Assembly (NCBI GenBank): GCA_949152475.1
Contig: OX424559.1
Coordinates: 30,795,119-30,859,118, forward strand
From: Terebella lapidaria
Lineage: Eukaryota; Annelida; Polychaeta; Terebellida; Terebellidae
Length of the DNA: 64,000 bases
Reading direction: 5' to 3'
Part shown: positions 34,890-47,800 of the stretch, one piece after another
Layout: the number at the start of each line of letters is the position of its first letter
Position numbering within the stretch: position 1 is the stretch's first letter
Program-made: the position numbers and the translations under genes
The notes under the pieces: model-generated
Database searches by the model: none
What the model was told of the DNA's origin: nothing
The model's input: the letters and a program-made list of their open reading frames with translations, nothing else

Positions 34890-35480
34890 TGGTCTATACA
34901 CCTATTTTTAATCAAGGTCTACACACCTATCTGAAATCACCAGCGGTACACCTAGATGTAATCACAATAAATACACCTACATGTAATCACGTTATGTGCA
35001 CCTACATGTAATCACGATCTGTACACCTTCAGTAATCACGGTCTATACACCTACTTTTAATCAAGGTCTACACACCTATCTGAAATCACCAGCGGTACAC
35101 CTAGATGTAATCACAATCTATACACCTACATGTAATCACGTTATGTGCACCTACATGTAATCACGATCTGTACACCTTCAGTAATCACGGTCTATACACC
35201 TATTTTTAATCAAGGTCTACACACCTATCTTAAATCATCAGCGGTACACTTAGATGCAATCACAATCTATACACCTACATGTAATCACGATCTGTACACC
35301 TTCAGTAATCACGGTCTATACACCTACTTTTAATCAAGGTCTATACATCTATCTGGAATCACCAGCGGTACACGTACATGTTATCACGGTCTATACACCT
35401 ATTTTTAATCAAGGTCTACACACCTATCTGAAATCACCAGTGGTACACTTAGATGTAATCACAATCTATACACCTACATG
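34890..35480. repeat. Higher-order repeat within the 25-bp array
   Basis: A multi-unit block of about 120-150 bp recurs about four times with small length changes. Its order is TTTTTAATCAAGGTCTACAC, then CTATCTGAAATCACCAGCGG, then TAGATGTAATCACAATCTAT, then CACGATCTGTACACCTTCAG. The block is built from distinct variants of the 25-bp unit, as in satellite higher-order repeats. Confidence 0.7.
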
Positions 35481-35903
35481 TAATCACGGTCTATGTGATC
35501 ATGGTCTGTACTCCTACATGTAATCACAGTCTATACACCCGCATGTTATCACCGTCTATACACCTACATGAAATCACGATCTATACACCTACCTCTAATG
35601 ACGATCTATACACCTACACGTAATGACGATCTACACACCTGCATGTAATAACGATCTATGCACCTACATATAACCATGATCTATACACCTACATGTAATC
35701 ACGATCTATACACCTACATGAAATCACGATCTATACACCTACCTCTAATGACGATCTATACACCTACACGTAATGACGATCTACACACCTGCATGTAATA
35801 ACGATCTATGCACCTACATATAACCATGATCTATACACCTACATGTAATCACGATCTATACACCTACATGTAATCATGGTCTATACAATTACATGTAATC
35901 ACG

Positions 35904-36548
35904 TTTAACCCCCCTTTTTAAGTGAACTCGCCTGTGCGGAGGAAAAAAGCAACATAGGACATATTCTCAGATAGTATGGATATTTCAACAAATAATTGGA
36001 ATATTATTGTCACGTTTATTGATACCGACATTGTAAAACTAATATGTATTTGATACTAAACGTTATTCTCATCAATACCACTACAAAGTCAATGAAATTT
36101 GGTTGCTACGCAGCACATTACTATGACAACGAGGACATTTTAACAAAAAGCATACATTTTACACAATACTAAATTTTCACATCAGACACAAAGTTATGTA
36201 TCAATTCCCACCGACCTGATAAGATATATTACATGTATGTGAGAGTTAACCTAAAGAGTTCACATAACTTTGCAAAAAAGAAGTTTGCCATCATACTTGT
36301 CCAAGTGAACAGCATATTGATGTTGTGAATTGCAACTATTGCCAAGTGTGCATACAAATCCAAATTGCCATGCAGAAATAATACCTGCCGATTCTCATCT
36401 CTTCTGTAGAATTCAATCTGTAACTGCGAAATGAATGACCAAATATTGCTCACCGTATTATCTTACAGTGTGCATGTATGCTTGCGACACTTCTGTGAAT
36501 CATCATAATGTTGTTGACATTCAACACTGACTAATCGCATATTGTTCA
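35904..36548. repeat. Duplicated ~645-bp spacer inside the minisatellite, copy 1
   Basis: Nearly identical to 38012-38669, from the shared ATGTAATCACGTTTAACCCC through to ACTAATCGCATATTGTTCA. A 74-codon minus-strand open frame (36229-36453) is present in both copies, but its five amino-acid differences and lack of any silent bias give no sign of selection for a protein. A related ~100-bp block (AGACCTTCTCTGGCTATACG) follows twice, near 36555-36645 and 36735-36820, with a relic near 40158. Confidence 0.75.
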
Positions 36549-38011
36549 GAGCTCGAGACCTTCTCTGGCTATACGCACACTGGAATTTACTTTAGTGCCC
36601 GAGACCTGCCCCACCTGCTATACGCAGTGAAGGGGTTCATATACCTACATGTAATCACGATCTGTACACCTACATGTAATCACGATCTATACACCCACAT
36701 GTTATCACGATCTATACACCTATATTATTCAGAGCCCGAGACCTTCTCTGGCTATACGCACACTGGAATTGACGTTAGTGCCTTAGACCTGCTCGGGCTA
36801 TACGCAGTGAATGGGTTTATATACCTACATGTAATCACGATCTATGCACCTACATGTAACCATGATCTATACACCTACATGTGATCACGATCTATACACC
36901 TACATGTAGTCAAGGTCTATACACCTACATGTAAACACGGTCTATATACCTACATGTATTCATGGTCTATGCACCTACATGTAATCACGATCTATGCACC
37001 TACATGTAACCATGGTTTATACACCTACATGTAATCACGATCTATCCACCTACATGTAATCACGATCTATGCACCTACATGTAATCACGGTCTATACACC
37101 TACATGTAATCATGGTATATGCACCTACACGTAATCACGATCTATGCACCTACATGTAATCACGATCTATGCACCTACATGTAATCACGATCTATGCACC
37201 TACATGTAACCATGGTTTATACACATACATGTAATCACGATCTATCCACCTACATGTAATCACGATCTATGCACCTACATGTAATCACGGTCTATACACC
37301 TACATGTAATCACGATCTATACACCTACACGTAATCATGGTCTATGCACCTACACGTAATCACGATCTATACACCTACATGTAATCACAATCTATGCACC
37401 TACATGTAATTATGGTCTATACACCTACATGTAGTCACGGTCTATACACCTACATGTAAACACGGTCTATATACCTACATGTAATCACGGTCTATACACC
37501 GACATGTAATCAAAGTCTATACACCTACATGTAATCACGATCTATACACCTACGTGTAATCACAGTCTATACACCTACATGTAATCATGGCCTATACATC
37601 TACATGTAAACATGATCTAAACACCTACATGTTATCATGATCTATACACCGACATGTAATCACGATCTATACACCGACATGTAATCACAGTCTATACACC
37701 TACATCTAATCACGGTCTATACACCTACATCTAATCACGATCTATACACCTACGTGTAATCCCAGTCTATACACCTACATGTAATCATGGTCTATACATT
37801 TATATGTAATCACGGTCTATACACCTACATGTAGTTGAGGTCTATACACCTACATGTAGTCATGGTCTATACACCTACATGTATTCACGATCTATACACC
37901 TACATGTAATTAGGGTCTATACACCTACATGCGATCACGATCTATACACCTACATGTAATCATAATCTATATACCTACATGTAATCATGGTCTATACACC
38001 TACATGTAATC

Positions 38012-38669
38012 ACGTTTAACCCCTACACTGCGGGTTTTTTTAAGTGAACTCGCCTGTGCGCAGGAAAAAAGCAACATAGGACATATTCTCAGATAGTATG
38101 GATATTTCAACAAATAATTGGAATATTATTGTCACGTTTATTGATACCTACATTGTAAAACTAATATGTATTTGATACTAAACGTTATTCTCATCAATAC
38201 CACTGCAAAGTCAATGAAATTTGGTTGCTACATAGCACATTACTATGACAACGATGACATTTTAACAAAAAGCATACATTTTACACAATACTAAATTTTC
38301 ACATCAGACACAAAGTTATGTATCAATTCCCACCGACCTGATAAGATATATTACATGTATGTGAGAGTTAACCTAAAGAGTTCACATAACTTTGCAAAAA
38401 AGAAGTTTGCCATCATACTTGTCCAAGTGAACAGCATTATAATGTTGTGAATCTCAACTTTTGCCAAGTGTGCATAAAAATCCAAATTGCCATGCAGAAA
38501 TAATACCTGCCGATTCTCATCTCTTCTGTAGAATTCAATCTGTAACTGCAAAATGAATGACCAAATATTGCTCACTGTATTATCTTACAGTGTGCATGCA
38601 TGCTTGCGACACACTGTGAATCATCATAATGTTGTTGACATTCAACACTGACTAATCGCATATTGTTCA
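38012..38669. repeat. Duplicated ~645-bp spacer inside the minisatellite, copy 2
   Basis: Second copy, about 2.1 kb downstream of the first and only a few per cent diverged. The left junction has an extra ACACTGCGGGTTTTTT. Both copies are followed by 25-bp units, so array and spacer were duplicated as a block or exchanged by gene conversion. Confidence 0.75.
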
Positions 38670-40556
38670 CGATTAATATACCTACATGTAATCACGATCT
38701 ATACACCTACATGTAACCATGATCTATACTCCTACATGTAATCACGATCTATACACCTACATGTAATCACGATCTATGCACCTACATGTAATCACGTTTA
38801 ATATACCTACATGTAATAACGATCTATACACCTACAAGTAATCACGATCTGTGCACCTACATGTAATCACGTTTAATATACCTACATGTAATCACGATCT
38901 ATATACCTACAAGTAATCACGATCTGTACACCTACATGTAATCACGATCTATACACCTACATGTAATCACGATTTATGCACCTACATGTAATCACGTTTA
39001 ATATACCTACATGTAATCACGATCTGTACACCTACAAGTAATCACGATCTGTACACCTACATGTAATCACGATCTATACACCTACATGTAATCACGATCT
39101 ATGCACCTACATGTAATCACGTTTAATATACCTACATGTAATCACGATCTATACACCTACATGTAATCACGATCTATGCACCTACATGTAATCACGTTTA
39201 ATATACCTACATATAATCACGATCTATACACCTACAAGTAATCACGATCTATACACCTACATGTAATCACGATCTATACACCTACATGTAATCACGGTCT
39301 ATACTCCTACATGTAATCACGATCTATATGCCTACATGTAATCACGATCTATACACCTACATGTAATCACGGTCTATACTCCTACATGAAATCACGATCT
39401 ATATACTTACATGTAATCACAATCTATGCACCTACATGTAATCACGATCTCTACACCTACATGTAATCATGGTCTATGCACCTACACGTAATCACGATCT
39501 ATACACCTACATGTAATCACGGTCTATACACCTACATGTAATCACAATCTGTACACCTACATGTAATCACGGTCTATACTCCTTCATGTAATCACGATCT
39601 ATATACCTACATGTAATCACGATCTATACACCTACATGTAATCACGATCTATACTCCTACATGTAATCACGATCTATACACCTACATGTAATCACAATCT
39701 GTACACCTACATGTAATCACGGTCTATACTCCTACATGTAATCACGATCTATATACCTACATGTAATCACGATCTATACACCTACATGTAATCACGGTCT
39801 CTGCACCTATACGTAATCATGATCTATACACCTACATGTAACCATGATCTATACTCCTACATGTAATCACGATTTATACTCCTACATGTAATCACGATTT
39901 ATACTCCTACATGTAATCACAATCTTTACACCTACATGTAATCACGATCTATACTCCTACATGTAATCACGTTTAATATACCTACATGTAATCACGATCT
40001 ATACACCTACATGTAACCATGATCTATACTCCTACATGTAATCACAATCTATACACCTCCATGTAATCACGGTCTATGTGATCATGGTCTGTACTCCTAC
40101 ATGTAATCACGGTCTATACATCCACATGTTATCACGATCTATACACCTATAGTATTCAAAGGCCGAGACCTTCTCTAATCACGATATATACTCCTACATG
40201 TAATGACGATCTGTACATCTACATGTAATCATGATATAAACACCTACATGTAATCACGGTCTATACACCTACATGTAATCACGGTCTATGCACCTATACG
40301 TAATCATGATCTATACACCTACATGTAATCACGATCTATATACCTACATGTGATCATGATTTATACACCTACATGTAATCGCGATCTATACACCTACATG
40401 TGATCATGATTTATACACCTACATGTAATCACTGTCTATACAACAACATGTAATGACGATCTGTGAACCTACATGTGATCACAGTCTATACACCAGCATG
40501 TTATTACAGTCTATGCACCTGCACGTAATCAAGATCTATGCACCTACATGTAATCA

Positions 40557-41261
40557 CATATCGAGAGGCATAATAATAGGTGACACCAAAAAATGATAAA
40601 AAGTGACATATGTAGTTTATTGCTTTGCACATAGGAACACGAACAGGACACGGACATGATTTTAGTAAGTTGTGACATAGTCTCTGTTTTGCGGAATCAG
40701 GCAGGTTCACAAGTAGGTAGAAAAAGTAGTGTAGTGAAAATGTCCCGAAAAAAACGGTGCCCTGCAGGTACATGCAGTTCAGTTGAAATTATCGATGATT
40801 TCAATTGACGGAATGATACCAAGATCCCAATATCATGTGTAGCATATTATCACGCAGATAGCCAGGTGATGTACCAGTCTACAGTGGTATCTCCAGTGGA
40901 CATTACTGGATGTATTAACATTTTGTGGACCATGTATCAGACTCTACTCTAATAATGCTACTCACTAAATCAAACATTGCAATCCCGCATCTCTTTGTGT
41001 TAGTCACTATAGTTTCAAGCGATCCATAATTTTTTCAACCTCGGTGATGATAGGGAATTTTGGTGTTACGATTATCCATCATATAAAAAAGGATGTCGAA
41101 TTTGCCATATAAAAAAAAAATAAAATCATAAATATAGAGAGTTATTGTGTTCTTTTTTTTATTTTGACCTTTGTGTGACCTTGTAGTTTCTTGTCATATA
41201 TCTGTGATATATGTATCGATCTATTGGATCATTAATTATATCAATATTATATCAATTACAG
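40557..41261. other. Probable intron sequence ending in a splice acceptor
   Basis: AT-rich sequence between the minisatellite and the coding exon, with A and T runs around 41110-41160. It ends in TATCAATTACAG with AG at 41260-41261, a plausible 3' splice site placed 17 bases before the best start codon. It also includes a TTTGACCTTTGTGTGACCTT phrase near 41163. Confidence 0.5.
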
Positions 41262-41278
41262 GGAAGACCATTTGGAAA

Positions 41279-44260
41279 ATGGCGTCATCATGTGCAACAG
41301 CTCATCATGCGATGACAGGACCAGCAGCTTCTACTCTGGTGCCTCATCTCATGCAATATGTTGTCTCACCAGACAACTTGACCTGTGCTGAATACTGCTT
41401 CAGAGTACCTGTGAACTTCAACCAGAAATTGAAAGACGATCAAGGAGTGACACACCTGAAACAAATCCTCACAGCGCTTTTGAACACTTCAGGTGGTATC
41501 ATCGAAATTCGGAGTCAAGATGGCAAACAGCCACCTGAGCGCACCTTAGATGAATGGAAGCGCAACTTGAAAACTACACTGGCCACGTTCATACCAGCAC
41601 AAACAATAATGAACTGTTTGAACATTCCTGGCGTTTACCCTCTCATACTTCATGTGGCGAAATCGGACCAATTGATAACGATAAGAAGTGGTCTATTTGT
41701 CCGTGGATTTGCAGACACCACACAAGTCAGTGATACCCACAGTATTCGAGATATACAATCTCACACGTCACAACAACCGATCGCCAATCCTCTGGCTGTG
41801 AACCAGAACTGGAAGTATGGTGATATAGTTACCACACCAGAAGGTCCAAATGTTGAATATAAGTACTGGGGAGAAGCAAAGGACCTTGAAGCCATCAAAA
41901 AAAAATTGCACGATGCCAGAACTTCTAAAACTCTGTTTGCATTGCCAAACATGCCTCAGGGTGGATATTTTGTTATCGGTGTGCAGGAAGACAAGACTTC
42001 TGGGAGCAACACAATCAAAGGGCAAATCATAAGTGATGATGAGGAAGAAAAGCTGTCCAAATTCCTTGAAACACACTTCCAGCAAGATAGTTCAGGTCAA
42101 CCGAGGCTGTGGGGTGACGGCAACAGAGAACTGGTGCGTGGCAGGGATTGGATGATAGAATTCATCGAGGTGCAGAATGGACCCTCTCAGGAGAGACGAA
42201 GAGTTATATTGATAGAATTCCAACACTTTCCAGGAGGGGTGTTTGAACAGCTTCCGGAGACTTTCTCTGTTGCAGAAAATGGGAAAGTACACAGTATGTC
42301 CCTTGTATCCTGGCGTCAGGCTGTCATGGATTCACATTCATCATTGGCCCCCCAAAATCGTCAAAATCCATGTGGTACTCAAAGCAAAGTACCACACTCG
42401 ACTACAAATACACAGGGATCATCCAATAGTGAGTCAAGGGATCCCATGGCAAACACATCTAGAGCTGGACCATCTCGAAAAATCCCAAAGCAGAGTGGAG
42501 GTCGTGATGATGAAGCTTTGAAAGTCAGGGACTCCCTTTCTTGGTCCAGACACGGGTCAAACTGGAATGAACCACTGGAGCAAACAAGTCTGGACCTCAA
42601 GAGAAATGCTGACAAACTGGCAAATCGAAGCAGGCTATTCAAAATGTCATCTCCCATTAATTTCACACCCAACAAGGAAACACTTTTCAACGTCAGTGGA
42701 AGCAATTCTGATGATATCAGAAACGCCGTCATTCACATGGAGAAAATTCATGCAAGATCGAAGGCATTTGGCATCGCATCATCCACGTGGCCACTGATTC
42801 TGAAGACAGAAGATACCATACAGAAACCTTCGGGACACTTGCTTGACGTGTTTGCTGTTGACGAGAATGGTAGAATCCTGCTTTGGGCGATAGTTGACAA
42901 TACTACGTGCAAAATCAACACAATCTGGAAGTATTTGTATTTGTCTGGGCGCACCACGAAGAGAAACTTGCTGTGCAATCAACAATTCAAGACAGAAATC
43001 ATTCGAAGTATTCAGGTGGAAGCCCGAGTGTACATATTGGGAAGAGGAGAAGAAAAGCAAACCATGATATTGACACCTCTATTTCCTGTGCCCAATCATC
43101 AGGTAACTGGCATAACAATTTGCCTTGCAACATCAATCCTCGAAAAGGAAACCAAAATAAGAACCATTTTTGGAGATGAACACAGTTTCATTCTGACAGC
43201 TCAGCAGATCGAAACTATTCTTCAATCTGGTTTTGAAAGATTCAACCACATCGAGGGCCCACCTGGATCAGGAAAGACATATATGGCAATATTTCTGTGT
43301 AAGCAATATGACAACTATGGATACATCTGTACAACAGAAGCCTTCAAGAACTTTCTCATCCTCCAGGGCCTACAGTCGAACTGTATATTTGTCATTAAGA
43401 ATGACCGAGATCTGACAAAACTTGTTGATCAAGTCAGTCGCATGTCAATAACCCATCTGATTTTTGATGACTTCCAACAAACACAATTTCAAAAGTCATC
43501 ATGGAAAAAGCTGTTCAAATACATCAGTCGAGCAAATTGTTCACGCTTGGTGGTATTTGGTGACAGCAGGTACCACAACTACCAGCACAGCAAAAACAAA
43601 CTGTCTGATTACATGTACCGCTTCTGCGGAAAAAACAACCTCCACTTAAACCAAAGGGCCTTGTCGGAGGTTCACAGAAACACTCGCAAAGTAACAACTT
43701 TCATCAAATCAATGTTCGTCGAAACTTCAGAATTCCCAGATCACCAACTCATTTCCTGCTCAAACACTGAGATTGGGGATGATGTTGAAGTCCGTCGGTT
43801 TTCACACATGTTGGCAACTGGAGGGGAAAACGACTTCATCAGTTTCATCCGACATCTGATAGATCCCATGAAAGTCATGGAATGTCAGCCTGGTTCTTAT
43901 GAAGCCAAAGATGTTGTCATCTTGTTGGATACTAAGAACGTGGATTCTGACATCAAACGTCTAAGAGCAATAGCAACGCAACAGTTGGAGAACATTGACA
44001 TACACGATGCGTCAGAGTTCCCAGTGACTGGTCTAACCATTGACAGTCTCGACAATTTTGTTGGCATGGATAGGAGAGTATGCATTCTCGTCAGCAGGAA
44101 GAAAATCCAACGATCACATTCATCTACAGGACACAGTATTATGAACCCTCGTTATCGAGCATTCGTAGCTTCAAGAGGAATCGCCAAGGTGGTCTTCGCA
44201 GTGGAAGATTCTCTCACCACGTCCTTGACAGAAGCCCTGAACTTTGGAGAACTGAACTTG
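41279..44260 (+). CDS. Schlafen-like protein with helicase-type P-loop domain (large coding exon)
   Basis: 994 codons of uninterrupted coding sequence. I start at the ATG at 41279 because it has a good context (AAAATGG) and lies just after an acceptor at 41260-41261; the frame stays open 36 codons further up, but that part is AT-rich and intron-like. Residues ~40-145 resemble the Schlafen core (LKQILTALLNTSGGIIEI). Residues ~180-340 resemble an AlbA_2 fold (EYKYWGEA, GGYFVIGVQED). Residues 345-450 are Ser/Asn-rich and probably disordered. A P-loop NTPase follows: Walker A GPPGSGKT (660-667), Walker B LIFDDF (727-732), a VVFGDSR motif (758-764), LSEVHRNTRKV (795-805) and a C-terminal YRAFVASRGIAKVVF (959-973). 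Long Schlafens have this layout and act on tRNA/RNA, cell growth or viral replication; whether this one does is unknown. The frame runs on to a TGA at 44297-44299, but TTG|GTGAGT at 44260/44261 is a textbook phase-0 donor, so a further exon is likely. Confidence 0.85.
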
Positions 44261-44266
44261 GTGAGT
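44261..44266 (+). other. Probable splice donor of the Schlafen-like exon
   Basis: GTGAGT directly after the codon TTG (Leu 994). If unused, translation would end 12 codons later at 44299 with a low-complexity tail ending YYKYI. No partner acceptor or following exon was recognised nearby. Confidence 0.6.
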
Positions 44267-44474
44267 GACCTATCTGTACAATACTATAAATATATATGAT
44301 ATGGTAGGCTAAATCTTGTTTCTGCTCCATTATTTATCTTACATGTACAACATTATGTCTTTATACATTGGATACAACCTATCATTATCCACAGTGCTGA
44401 ACTAAAGACCAAGCATACCACTATGAGAAAGTTTGGCCCAATTTTTGGTACATATCTATCTGGTACTGTATCCA

Positions 44475-44823
44475 GTGTGTATACACACATCATTCATCGC
44501 CCTCACTACCCAATGTGTACAAGTACACCTATCACCCCCCCCCCCCCTCCCCCTACCTAGTGTGTACACGTAAATCGTTCATCCCCCACCTTCTCAGTGT
44601 ATACACATACATCATTCATTCCTCAAACTAGCCAGTGTGTACACATACATCATTCATCCCTGCCCTACCCAGTGTGTACAAATACATCATTCATTCCCTG
44701 CCCTGACCAGTGTGTACACATACATCATTCATTCCCTGCCCTGCCTAGTGTGTACACGAAAATCACTCATCCCCAACCTTACTCAGTGTGTACACATACA
44801 TCATTCATTTCGCAAACTAACCA
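44475..44823. repeat. ~38-bp minisatellite
   Basis: About nine units of 37-39 bp built around AGTGTGTACACATACATCAT followed by TCATCCCTGCCCTACC-type sequence, with a C run near 44538. Open frames across it in several phases are repeat artefacts. Confidence 0.8.
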
Positions 44824-47800
44824 GTATGAAGGTACAAGCAAAGGTACGACAGGTCGATGGTCGCTATGAGTGAAGGTACGACAGGTCGGTGGTCACTATG
44901 AGTGAAGGTATGACAGGTCGGTGGTCGCTACGACTAAAGGTATGACTTGTTGGTGGTCGCTATGACTGAAGGTACGACTTGTTGATGGTTGATATGAGTG
45001 AATGTACGACAGGTCATAAGTCGCTACAAGTTAACGAACAACAGCTCGGTGGTCACTCTGAGTGAACGTACGACCGGTCAGTAGTTGCTACGACTGAAAA
45101 TATGACTTGTTGGTGGTCGCTACGAGTGAAGGTACAACAGGTTGGTGGTTGCTATGAGTGAAGGTACGAAAGGTCAGAGGTTGCAACGAGTGAAGGTACA
45201 ACAGGTCGGTGGTTGCTACGAGTGAAGGTACAACAGGTCGGTGGTTGCTACGAGTGAAGGTACGAAAGGTCAGCGGTTGCAACGAGTGAAGGTACAACAG
45301 GTCAGTGGTTGCTACATGTACGACTGAAGGTAAAACAGGTTGGTGGTCGCTATGACTGAAGGTACGACACGTCGGTGGCTGCTTTGACTGAAGGTGCGAC
45401 TTGTCGGTGGTTGCTACAACTGAAAGTACGGCAAGTCTTTGGTCACTATGAGTGAAGGTATGACAAGTCGATGGTCGTGACGAGTGAAGGTATGACAAGT
45501 CACTGGTCGCTACGAGTGAAGATAGTAGGACAGGTCGGTGGCTGCTAAGAAAGAAGGTACGTCAGGTCAGTGGTCAATACAAGTGAATGTATGACAGGTC
45601 GGTGGTCACTGCAAGTGAAGGTACGACATAGTTTTTGGTTGCTATGACTGAAGGTACGACAGTTTGGTGGTTGCTTTGATTGAAAGTACGACAGTTTGGT
45701 GGTCCCTACAAGTAAAGGTACGATAGGTCGGCGCTCAGTTGGCGCATTGAGTGAAGGTACCACAGGCCGGTGGCCACTATGAAAAAAGTTACGACATGTC
45801 GGTGGTCGTTACGAGTCAAGGTACAACAAGTCGGTGGTTGCTACGAGTGAAGGTACAACAGGTCAAATGTCGCTTTCAGTGAAGGCATGACTGGTCGGTG
45901 GTCGCTTTGAGTGAAGGTACAACAGGCCAGTGGTCGCTACAAGTAAAGGTATGACATGTCGGTGGTCGTTTTGAGTGAGGTACGATAGGTCGTTGGTCGC
46001 TTTGAGTGAAGGTACGACAGGCCAGTGGTTGCTACGAGTAGAGGTACGACAGTTTGGTGGTTGCTATGACTGAAGGCATGACAGGTCGGCGGTCGCTACA
46101 AGTGAAGATATGACAGGTCAGTGGTCGTTATGAGTAAAGGTACAACAGATCGGTGGTCGCTTTGAGTGAGGTTTGGTGGTCCCTACAAGTAAAGGTACGA
46201 CAGGTCGGCACTCTGTTGTCGTATTGAGTGAAGGTACCACAGGCCAGTGGCCAATATGAAAAAAAGTTACGACATGTCGGTGGTCGCTACGAGTGAAGGT
46301 ACAACAAGTCGGTGGTCGCTACGAGTGAAGGTACAAAGGTCGAATGTCGCTTTCAGTGAAGGTATGACTGGTCGGTGGTCGCTTTGAATGAAGGTACAAC
46401 AGGCCGGTGGTTGCTACGTGTTAAGGTACGACAGGTCGGTGGTCGTTTTGAGTGAAGGTACGATAGGTCGTTGGTCGCTTTGAGTGAAGGTACGACAAGC
46501 CGGTGGTCACTACGAGTAAAGGTACAACAGATCGGTGGTCACTATGAGTGAGGTACAACAAGTCGGTGGTCGCTACGGCTGAAGATGCGACTTGGTGGTT
46601 GCTACGACTGAAGATATGACAAGTCGTTGGTCGCTATGAGTGAAGGTACGACAAGTCAGTGGTCGTTACAAGAAGGTAGGACAGGACGGTGGTTGCTACA
46701 TGTACAACTGAAGGTACAACTTGTCAGTGGTCGCTACGAGTGAAGGTACGACAGGTCGGTGGTCGCTACATGTATGACTGAAAGTACGACAGGTCAGTGG
46801 CCGCTACGAGTGATGGTACGATACTTCGGTGTTTGCTACGAGTGAGGTACGTTAGGTCGGTGGTTGCTACATGTATGACTGAAGGTACGACAGGTCAGTG
46901 GTAACTACGAGTGAAGGTACGACAGGTCAGTGGTTGCTATGAGTGAAGGTCCGACAGGTCGGTGGTTGCTACAAGTACAACTGAAGGACAACTTGTTAGT
47001 GGTCGCTACGAGTGAAGGTACAACAGGTCGGTGGTCGCTACATGTATGACTGAAGGTACGACAGGTCAGTGGTAACTACGAGTGAAAGTACGACAGGTCA
47101 GTGGTTGCTACGAGTGAAGGTCCGACAGGTCGGTGGTTGCTACAAGTACAACTGAAGGACAACTTGTCGGTGGTCGCTACGAGTGAAGGTACAACAGGTC
47201 GGTGGTCGCTACATGTATGACTGAAGGTACAACAGGTCAGTGGCCGCTACGAGTGATGGTACGATACTTCGGTGTTTGCTACGAGTGAGGTACGTTAGGT
47301 CGGTGGTTGCTACATGTATGACTGAAGGTACGACAGGTCAATGGACACTACGAGTGAAGGTAGGACATGTCGGTGGTTGCTATGACTGAAGGTTCGACTT
47401 GTCGGTGGTTGCTACAACTGAAGATACGGCAAGTCGTTGGTCACTATGAGTGAAGCTACGACAGGTCAGTGGTCACTACGAGTGAAGGTATGACAGGGCG
47501 GTGGTTGCTATCAGTGAAAGTACAACAGGTCAGTGGTCGCTACGAAGGAAGGTAGGACAGGTCGGTGGTCACTATGAGTGAGGGTACGACAGGTCAGTGT
47601 TCGATACGAGTGAATGTATGATAGGTCGGTGGTCGCTACGAGTGAAGGTATGACAGGTCAGTGGGCGCTACGAAAAAAGGTACGACAGGTCGGTGGTCGA
47701 TAGAAGTGAATGTATGACAGGTCGGTGGTCGCTATATGTACGACGGAAGGTACGACAGGTCAATGGTCACTACGAGTGAAGGTAGGACATGTCGGTGGTT

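Larger units (their letters stand above)
34310..40556. repeat. 25-bp minisatellite, about 6.2 kb with spacers
   Basis: The unit is ATCTATACACCTACATGTAATCACG (25 bp; quoted in parts as ATCTATACACCTACATGTAA plus TCACG). It contains the 8-bp palindrome TACATGTA. There are on the order of 180-200 units, with variants at a few fixed positions (ACGATC/ACGGTC, TATACA/TATGCA, CTACA/CTCCTACA, TTTAATATAC). Two ~645-bp non-repeat spacers (35904-36548 and 38012-38669) interrupt it. The 38.7-40.1 kb part is the most homogeneous. As 25 is not a multiple of 3, open frames across it are short and accidental. There are no unique spacers between units, so it is not CRISPR-like. Confidence 0.92.

Noticed and set aside
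36229-38575. A duplicated 74-residue protein on the minus strand (36229-36453 and 38351-38575)
   Set aside because: It is duplicated only because the whole spacer is. The few differences between copies change amino acids rather than being silent, and there is no known domain.
34310-40556. CRISPR-like array
   Set aside because: The units abut directly with no unique spacers and the setting is eukaryotic; this is a minisatellite.
41171-41278. N-terminal extension of 36 residues on the Schlafen-like protein
   Set aside because: The stretch is AT-rich, hydrophobic by composition and ends in a splice-acceptor sequence; the ATG at 41279 has a better context.
44597-44873. Open frames with MYTHTSFIPQTSQCVHIHHS-like repeats
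   Set aside because: They are translations of the ~38-bp minisatellite in several phases.
45088-45763. Minus-strand frames with SLVATTDLLYLHSLQP-like repeats
   Set aside because: They are translations of the 32-bp minisatellite; frames close wherever unit length varies.
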